From contig JAITGJ010000055.1 of the NCBI GenBank assembly GCA_031280705.1, positions 1 through 18,608 of the forward strand: 18,608 bases of DNA, written 5' to 3'. Under the pieces are notes generated by a model, which was given only the letters and a program-made list of their open reading frames with translations, did not search any database and had not been told where the DNA came from. This DNA is from Spirochaetaceae bacterium. GTDB lineage: Bacteria; Spirochaetota; Spirochaetia; Treponematales; Breznakiellaceae. Each line of letters begins with the position of its first letter. Within the stretch, counting starts at the first letter, position 1. The translations under genes and the position numbers were made by a program. Of the stretch, positions 14,224 through 18,608 are shown in pieces.

Positions 14224-14796
14224 TTATGGCGCGTCAACGCCGCCGTTTTCGCCGAACACCAGGGCGGTGAACGTGTAGAGTTCCGCTCCGGCCTTCTCAA
14301 ACGATTTTTGGGGCAGCCCCGCCTTGACGCATATATAGTCCAGGTAGGCGGCGCGGTCCCAGCCCTGTTCCACAGGCACCTGGGGCAGGAGGACACCCCG
14401 CCGTCCCCCGTACGCCAGATACAGCCCGTGGACGCCCACCGTTACCGCCGATGGATCGGCGCAGCGCGTGAGGGGCGAAAGCACAGATATTTCTATCGCG
14501 CACTGTTCCAGTTCCCCGGCCCCAAGCGGCGGAAAGCGCGGATCGCCAAAAGCCGCTTCCCGCGCCATGGCCCGCACGGTTTTGAGCAGCGGCTCCGCCG
14601 CGTTCATGCTGCCGATGCAGCCGCGCAGTTCCCCGTGTTTGTGAAGCGTAACAAACGCCCCGGAGGGCGCGGCGAGATTCGGCGTTTCCGCGTCCCCGGC
14701 GGGAAGCGCCTCCGTCCATGCCGGTCCCCGGGCAATCGCTTCCCGCGCCGCCGTGAGGAGGATACGTTTTTCCCGTTCGGACAGGGTGAATTCCAT
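14224..14796 (-). CDS. amrA: AmmeMemoRadiSam system protein A (AMMECR1 family)
   Basis: 190 residues, normal for the family. Key segments: GAFVTLHKHGELRGCIGSM (the LRGCIG signature), AAFGDPRFPPL, AIEISVLSPL, and GRRGVLLPQVPVEQGW with YICVKAGLP. The family is often encoded with a MEMO1-type protein and a radical SAM enzyme (AmmeMemoRadiSam), probably a modification pathway, but its reaction is not established. Neither partner is in this window. Start ATG 14796 has no clear Shine-Dalgarno. It lies upstream of murE on the same strand with a 74-nt gap holding a hairpin repeat, so the two may share a transcript. Confidence 0.9.
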   Translation of the reverse strand: MEFTLSEREKRILLTAAREAIARGPAWTEALPAGDAETPNLAAPSGAFVTLHKHGELRGCIGSMNAAEPLLKTVRAMAREAAFGDPRFPPLGAGELEQCAIEISVLSPLTRCADPSAVTVGVHGLYLAYGGRRGVLLPQVPVEQGWDRAAYLDYICVKAGLPQKSFEKAGAELYTFTALVFGENGGVDAP

Positions 14797-14919
14797 GGAT
14801 AGATTCTAGGGATTTTTGTCCCGTTTGTCGATTGGCTTCCGCGGTTTCACTGCCGGCGCGGATTGATACGGCGCGGTTTCTCCGTTACGGTAGGAAAGCG
14901 GTTTTACCACGGAGGAATT

Positions 14920-15666
14920 ATGCGGGATCATTCCCTTTTACAAAGTCTCTTTGACCGGAAGTCTGTCCGGGCCTTTACGGACCGGCCCGTTCCTGATGAG
15001 ATCAGGCATCTGATAATTGACGCGGGAATCCAGGCCCCCAGCGCGGGAAACCAGCAGCTTTACACGATTCTGGACATAGACGATCAGGCGATAAAGGATC
15101 GCCTTGCCGAACTGTGCGATCATCAGCCCTTTGTGGCCCGCGCGCCCTTCGTGCTGGTGTTTCTTGCGGACACGCGCCGCTGGCTGGACGCCTACCGCGC
15201 GGCCGGCCTTGCGGTCCGGGATCCTGGTCCCGGCGATCTGCTGCTCGCGTGCGCGGACGCCCTTATCGCGGCCCAAAATATGGTGGCGGCCGCTTCACTG
15301 CTGGGGCTTGGGTCCTGCTATATCGGAGATGTCCTTGAAAACCGGGAAGAGATGACGGAGCTTTTGGGGCTGGACCCGTTGGTGCTTCCGGTTACCCTCC
15401 TCGTTTTCGGCTACCCCGCGCCGGAACAGGCGGCGCGGGCCAAACCGCCCCGGCCCCGGCGGGAGTATCTGGTTCAAAAAAACCGGTATACGCCCCGGAC
15501 CGGGGCGGAACTCCGCGCCCTCCACGGGGAACTTAACCCCGGCGAGGATTATGATTCCTGGATGGCGGCTTTTTGTGAGCGCAAGTATATGTCCGGCTTT
15601 GCCCGTGAAATGAACCGCTCGGCGGGGGAGTACCTCAAAGCGTTCTATTCCGCGCCCGGCCCCTGA
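14920..15666 (+). CDS. Nitroreductase family protein
   Basis: 248 residues. A flavin (FMN) oxidoreductase, cytoplasmic and usually a dimer using NAD(P)H; the substrate cannot be told. Landmarks: FDRKSVRAFTDRPVP (RxSxRxF FMN-phosphate motif near the N terminus), IQAPSAGNQQLYTI, ADALIAAQNMVAAASLLGLG and CYIGDVLEN, then VLPVTLLVFGYP. The C-terminal 70 residues (ending in YLKAFYSAPGP) form an extension like that of the NfsA-type members. Start ATG 14920 follows GGAGGAATT; the open frame further upstream has no site. It diverges from amrA and is convergent with the lipoprotein genes. Confidence 0.93.
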   Translation: MRDHSLLQSLFDRKSVRAFTDRPVPDEIRHLIIDAGIQAPSAGNQQLYTILDIDDQAIKDRLAELCDHQPFVARAPFVLVFLADTRRWLDAYRAAGLAVRDPGPGDLLLACADALIAAQNMVAAASLLGLGSCYIGDVLENREEMTELLGLDPLVLPVTLLVFGYPAPEQAARAKPPRPRREYLVQKNRYTPRTGAELRALHGELNPGEDYDSWMAAFCERKYMSGFAREMNRSAGEYLKAFYSAPGP

Positions 15667-15787
15667 GCGCCCGGCCTCCACGGGGCGGCGGGGATCGCGG
15701 CACGCGGCACGCGCCTCTTATTGCCATGCGCCCCTCCCGGCGCGGCTTTCTCCACCGGCGCGGGGAACGGCAGCCGGTACCGCCTTG

Positions 15788-16648
15788 CTACTCCGTGTAG
15801 TAAATCACCATATCGTCAAGGGAGAGGTAGTAGTAGGTTTGGGGGTCGGGGTAGTAGCCATCCGTTTTTTCCCAGACAATATCGTTTTGGCCTACAGCCA
15901 GGGGAAAGGTTTTGAAGGACCAGTCCAGATCGGTTGACCATGTTTCCTGGACAGCGCCATTTATGGAGAACGCGGCGGCGCCGGAAATACCATTCCGTCT
16001 TCTATTGGCAACCCAGAAACTCAATGCGGCGGGTTTTGCCAAATCGAGGCGCAGATGCAGTTTGGCGGTATTTTGCCCTCCCACGGCAATGGATCTTTGC
16101 CCGTTTTTGACCGCGGAAATATTGACGCTACCATAACCGGGCGTTACATTATTATTCAATGGGGTATCCCAATCGTAGTAACCGGCAAAAACCTGTCGTG
16201 CGTAATACTGCTGCATTTCCCCTTCGGCATCATCAAAAAAGACCACGGTATTTTCCAGAGCGCCCAGTGTGCCGGAATTACCGGTGTTGTTTACCTCGGT
16301 AATAACCGTGTTGTCGGTAAAGGTGAATTCTACCTCGCCGCCTTCTTCAACAATAACAATGTCGCTGGTACGGGCGCTTATGGGGCTTAATTTACGCTTG
16401 AAAAATATATACCCCGCCCCCGCGCCGGTATGCTGGGTTACGTTGGTGCCGGTTTTTATTGAATTTTCGTAGCTGTTGTTCGCAAAAGAAACGCCCTGCC
16501 ACATAACACCGGTTAATTCGGTAAAGGATTCGTTCTTTATTTTCAGGCGCCCGGTTTTTGTTTCCCCGATAGTTTCTCCGTTTCCGCAGGCCGCGAAAAC
16601 CAGCGCAAAAATTATGCTTAACACATAGATTTTTTTCAAAAGTTTCAT
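15788..16648 (-). CDS. Two-domain lipoprotein, long paralogue
   Basis: 286 residues. A lipoprotein signal peptide ends at LVFAAC with C21 as the lipidated residue, so it is membrane-anchored outside the cytoplasm. Domain 1 (about 32-120; GRLKIKNESFTELTGVMWQG ... DIVIVEEGGEVEFTFTDNT) is a beta domain of a kind I recall from treponemal lipoproteins. Domain 2 (about 135-286) looks like a carbohydrate-binding-type jelly roll: AALSFWVANRRRNGISGAAA, FSINGAVQETW, NDIVWEKTDGYY and the closing YYYLSLDDMVIY. Domain 2 and the signal peptide match the next gene upstream; domain 1 is absent there. Start ATG 16648 follows GGGGAG. Last gene of the minus-strand block. No binding partner is known. Confidence 0.85.
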   Translation of the reverse strand: MKLLKKIYVLSIIFALVFAACGNGETIGETKTGRLKIKNESFTELTGVMWQGVSFANNSYENSIKTGTNVTQHTGAGAGYIFFKRKLSPISARTSDIVIVEEGGEVEFTFTDNTVITEVNNTGNSGTLGALENTVVFFDDAEGEMQQYYARQVFAGYYDWDTPLNNNVTPGYGSVNISAVKNGQRSIAVGGQNTAKLHLRLDLAKPAALSFWVANRRRNGISGAAAFSINGAVQETWSTDLDWSFKTFPLAVGQNDIVWEKTDGYYPDPQTYYYLSLDDMVIYYTE

Positions 16649-16658
16649 GTGGCACTCC

Positions 16659-16717
16659 CCGCTAAAAAATAGAGTTGTTTAATAACTTCAGTTGTTAAAC
16701 AACTTCCGCTAAAAAAT
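16659..16717. repeat. Hairpin flanked by 12-bp direct repeats
   Basis: CCGCTAAAAAAT occurs at 16659-16670 and 16706-16717. Between them AGTTGTTTAA (16673-16682) pairs with TTAAACAACT (16695-16704), and TAAC/GTTG extends the stem around loop TTCA. It sits directly upstream of the long paralogue's start; the promoter-proximal copy of the direct repeat includes its Shine-Dalgarno complement. The related leader of the short paralogue has a similar CCCCGGTTAAAAAAC at 17484 on. Confidence 0.75.
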
Positions 16718-16762
16718 GCAATTTCGCAGCCCAAAGCGCAGCGCCGGGGCGAGAAATTGCGA

Positions 16763-16800
16763 GACTTGTGAAATAACCAACCGGGTTATTGAACAAGTCC
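16763..16800. repeat. Hairpin repeat between the lipoprotein paralogues, second copy
   Basis: GACTTGT (16763-16769) pairs with ACAAGTC (16793-16799), and inside it AATAACC (16772-16778) pairs with GGTTATT (16784-16790). It is the second copy of the element at 14183-14211. An adjacent hairpin joins GCAATTTC (16718-16725) to GAAATTGC (16753-16760). Confidence 0.7.
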
Positions 16801-16835
16801 AATGATGACCGGCCCCTCTATCCGGGGCGCTTGTC

Positions 16836-16870
16836 TTACCGGGCCGATATTGACATATCCGGCCCGGTAA
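16836..16870 (-). repeat. Strong hairpin downstream of the short lipoprotein gene
   Basis: TTACCGGGCCGATAT (16836-16850) pairs with ATATCCGGCCCGGTAA (16855-16870) around loop TGAC, with one bulged C. It lies 47 nt beyond the stop codon of the short paralogue on its transcript. No U run follows, so message stabilisation or partial attenuation is more likely than simple termination. Confidence 0.65.
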
Positions 16871-16917
16871 TGGTATTTCCGTTGCCGGATGACAAAAACC
16901 CGCCCGCCGTCCTTCCC

Positions 16918-17472
16918 CTACTCCGCGTAAACCATGATGTCGTCAAGTGAGAGATAGTAGTAGAGGTCTTCTTCGTTGTCGTGGTAGTAACTATCCGTCT
17001 TTTCCCAGACAATATCGTATTGCTTTTCATCCAGGCCACGAACCGCCAGGTAATAGGTTATAAACGACCAATCCATGCCGGTTGACCATGTTTCCTTGAC
17101 AGAGCCATTTACGGAAAATGTGGCGGCGCCGGAAATACCATTCCGTCCTCTATTGGCAACCCAGAAACTCAATGTGGCGGATTTTTTCAAATAGAGGCGC
17201 AGATGCAGTTTTGTGGTAGTTCGTCCCCCCACGGCAATGGAGCTTTGCCCGTTTTTGACCGCGGAAATATTGACGCTGGAAGAGCGAGGCGTTACCGTAT
17301 TATACAACAGGGTATCCTGATCGTAGTAGCCGGCAAAAGCCTGTCTTGCGTAGTACTGCTGCATTTCCCCTTCGGCGTTGTCAAAAAAGACCGTAGTTCC
17401 TCCGGTTTCGCAGGCCGCGAAAGCCAGCGGCAGGGCCGCCAGTGCCGCAAAAATCAGTTTTAAATGCTTCAT
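16918..17472 (-). CDS. Single-domain lipoprotein, short paralogue
   Basis: 184 residues from ATG 17472 (AGGAAAG site); an in-frame ATG at 17499 would spoil the signal peptide. Lipobox LAFAAC, lipidated C21. Almost directly after it comes the same domain as in the long paralogue: FFDNAEGEMQQYYARQAFAG, ISAVKNGQSSIAVGG, ATLSFWVANRGRNGISGAA, YDIVWEKTDSYY, YYYLSLDDIMVYAE. By eye about 70 percent of residues are identical. The long paralogue's domain 1 of about 108 residues is missing with a clean junction after the signal peptide. Probably a secreted beta-sandwich protein of the carbohydrate-binding type. Starts 16 nt after the preceding lipoprotein gene, so co-transcribed. Confidence 0.85.
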   Translation of the reverse strand: MKHLKLIFAALAALPLAFAACETGGTTVFFDNAEGEMQQYYARQAFAGYYDQDTLLYNTVTPRSSSVNISAVKNGQSSIAVGGRTTTKLHLRLYLKKSATLSFWVANRGRNGISGAATFSVNGSVKETWSTGMDWSFITYYLAVRGLDEKQYDIVWEKTDSYYHDNEEDLYYYLSLDDIMVYAE

Positions 17473-17488
17473 CTTTCCTGCTCCCCGG

Positions 17489-18196
17489 TTAAAAAACAAT
17501 GCTTTCTGGCTCCCCGGTAAATTTTACCTCTGAACCGTCAAACTCAAAATGGTAAATGGTTCCGTTCATGGCGGTAAAACCGGGGATGGGTATTGCGGTA
17601 AAAACGCCGTTGAGCGTGTAATTCTGGATGGGCCTGCCTGCCGCGCCGATGCCGTCCAGTTTGTAGACGCCGGTTCTGTTCGGGGCTACGGACAGGCTGC
17701 CGTTGCCCGCCTGCTTGAACGCCGTTCCCAGATACCGCAGTTCAAAGGGCAGGCCGGAGGCGTTCATAATTCGCAGAAAGGCGTTTCTGAATTCAAGGCT
17801 GGCCGGCTGGGGTATTTGTTTGGTGTAGCTTTTATTTTCCTCCACGACAAAATTGATCTGCACGTTTGGGTCAATGCCGCCGGCGGTTACTTCGCCGGCC
17901 TCCGCGTCAAAGACATTGGTTATAGGGTACCGGTACTCAATGGAAAAGGTGGAGCCAACGCCGTAATTGCCGCTGGCGCGGACATCGGCCTTTTTTGACT
18001 GGCCCGAGCGGAGTTCCATGAGGACTGGCCCGCTGAACGCGTCCTGATGAACCTTTACCGCGTAAGATGAATCGTTAAAAAAAGTTACCGTGCCGGTGTT
18101 GGCTTTCTGTCCGTCCGCTTCGCCTGAGCCGGTGGAGCAGGCGATAAAGAGCGGCGCAGCCAACAACAGCAGCAGCGTCTTTTTCCCGTTTTTCAT
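17489..18196 (-). CDS. Lipoprotein of unknown function
   Basis: 235 residues from ATG 18196 (GGAA upstream); the in-frame ATG at 18223 only adds nine residues before the signal peptide. Lipobox LFIAC, lipidated C20, followed by a Ser/Gly/Asp-rich tether. The mature part reads as two beta-rich halves: TGTVTFFNDSSYAVKVHQDA... up to QINFVVEENKSYTKQIPQP, and SLEFRNAFLRIMNASGLPFE... to IYHFEFDGSEVKF. Each half opens with a strand of the form xVxFxNxS/xLxxxNASG, suggesting an internal repeat. No enzyme motif. It is followed by the short paralogue within 16 nt and preceded by another gene with a hairpin in between. Confidence 0.8.
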   Translation of the reverse strand: MKNGKKTLLLLLAAPLFIACSTGSGEADGQKANTGTVTFFNDSSYAVKVHQDAFSGPVLMELRSGQSKKADVRASGNYGVGSTFSIEYRYPITNVFDAEAGEVTAGGIDPNVQINFVVEENKSYTKQIPQPASLEFRNAFLRIMNASGLPFELRYLGTAFKQAGNGSLSVAPNRTGVYKLDGIGAAGRPIQNYTLNGVFTAIPIPGFTAMNGTIYHFEFDGSEVKFTGEPESIVF

Positions 18197-18214
18197 GGTG
18201 CTGTTCCGCAAAGA

Positions 18215-18248
18215 GACAGACACCCGGACGGACGCCGGTGTGTCTGTC
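18215..18248. repeat. GTGTCTGTC hairpin between lipoprotein-block genes
   Basis: GACAGACAC (18215-18223) pairs with GTGTCTGTC (18240-18248), with CCGG/CCGG pairing inside and one bulged T. The bases GTGTCTGTCC followed by AAAGCCG match the left arm of the hairpin at 6161-6201. It could limit read-through from the upstream gene; no U run follows. Confidence 0.7.
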
Positions 18249-18259
18249 CAAAGCCGTCT

Positions 18260-18608
18260 TTACAGGGAGCTTATTGCCGCTTCGACATTCCGCTTGGTCC
18301 CTTCGGTAATTACCGCGCTATAACTTGTCGCCTGTCCCTCCGGCCCGCCAGTATAGTTCAGCGTAATAGCGTAATCGTAGCCATTCTTTATCGTGGGAGT
18401 TGCCCCGTCGCCGGTTTTGACCGGAATGAAAAGATTGTTGCCATAGAGCTGCATATAAAGCGCCGCTTGAAGTCCATCATCGGATGCTTTGATTTCAAAG
18501 GTGTTCGTTTCGCCTGAGTCTACCGAATCGTAACCGTTCTGCGCAAAATACACTTTGGAAGCCATAGAAACCTTGGCATCCTGGTTTACTACATTATCAG
18601 TAACGGTA
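18260..18608 (-). CDS. 3' end of a beta-rich protein, cut by the window edge
   Basis: The last 115 residues of a protein whose start lies beyond 18608; the frame stays open through the edge (TVTDNVVNQDAKVSM...). An internal ATG at 18565 could be mistaken for a start but has no ribosome site. The visible part is rich in Thr, Gly, Asn and Tyr with alternating beta-strand pattern (NTFEIKASDDGLQAALYMQL, NGYDYAITLNYTGG, SYSAVITEGTK), like an extracellular repeat domain. No signal peptide can be seen because the N terminus is missing. It is the most upstream gene of the minus-strand lipoprotein block. Function unknown. Confidence 0.75.
   Translation of the reverse strand, partial: TVTDNVVNQDAKVSMASKVYFAQNGYDSVDSGETNTFEIKASDDGLQAALYMQLYGNNLFIPVKTGDGATPTIKNGYDYAITLNYTGGPEGQATSYSAVITEGTKRNVEAAISSL

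Noticed and set aside
1..18608. tRNA, rRNA or common structured RNAs such as RNase P or tmRNA
   Set aside because: I looked for T-loop and other signature sequences and saw none outside coding frames.

Overview
The window is a GC-rich bacterial chromosome segment, probably from a spirochaete of the Treponema type. This is an inference. It rests on a hemerythrin-fused chemoreceptor beside a free bacteriohemerythrin, a MurE whose amino-acid-selection motif is EDPR rather than the DNPR of meso-diaminopimelate enzymes, a DUF2804 protein, and a run of small lipoproteins with A-A-C lipoboxes. I see no rRNA, tRNA, CRISPR array, transposase or phage gene.

Layout. 1-254 is a gene-free cluster of near-perfect hairpins. 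255-3617 (-) is a chemoreceptor with two hemerythrin domains in front of its first membrane helix. 3887-5206 (-) is a solitary JetD-like (DUF2220, TOPRIM) protein. A GC-rich, palindrome-rich gap (about 5383-5545) follows, then a free bacteriohemerythrin (5645-6100, +). 6161-6280 holds three hairpins in a row. 8337-6282 (-) is a tightly overlapping operon: a Cys/Met-metabolism PLP enzyme, an Rrf2 regulator with three IscR-like cysteines, and a second Rrf2 regulator without them. A single-domain-plus-tail response regulator (8604-9230, +) meets murD (10787-9354, -). A DUF2804 gene (10944-12014, +), apparently leaderless, and a small two-helix membrane protein (from 12215, +) lie between murD and murE (14149-12494, -). 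The membrane-protein frame runs antisense into the 3' end of murE. amrA (14796-14224, -) and a nitroreductase (14920-15666, +) diverge from each other. 18608-15788 (-) is a less GC-rich block of secreted or lipoprotein genes: the 3' end of one gene entering from beyond the window, a 235-residue lipoprotein, and two tandem paralogous lipoproteins that differ by a clean internal domain of about 108 residues.

How the genes fit together. The two hemerythrin proteins point to oxygen or redox sensing and handling. The PLP enzyme and its two co-translated Rrf2 regulators look like a self-regulated sulfur-amino-acid module that may read Fe-S or cysteine status. MurD and MurE are peptidoglycan precursor ligases and are probably the constitutive core of the window. 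The lipoprotein block looks like accessory surface proteins evolving by duplication and domain gain or loss. The most unusual non-coding signal is a set of at least three families of intergenic hairpin repeats that recur at distant points of the window.
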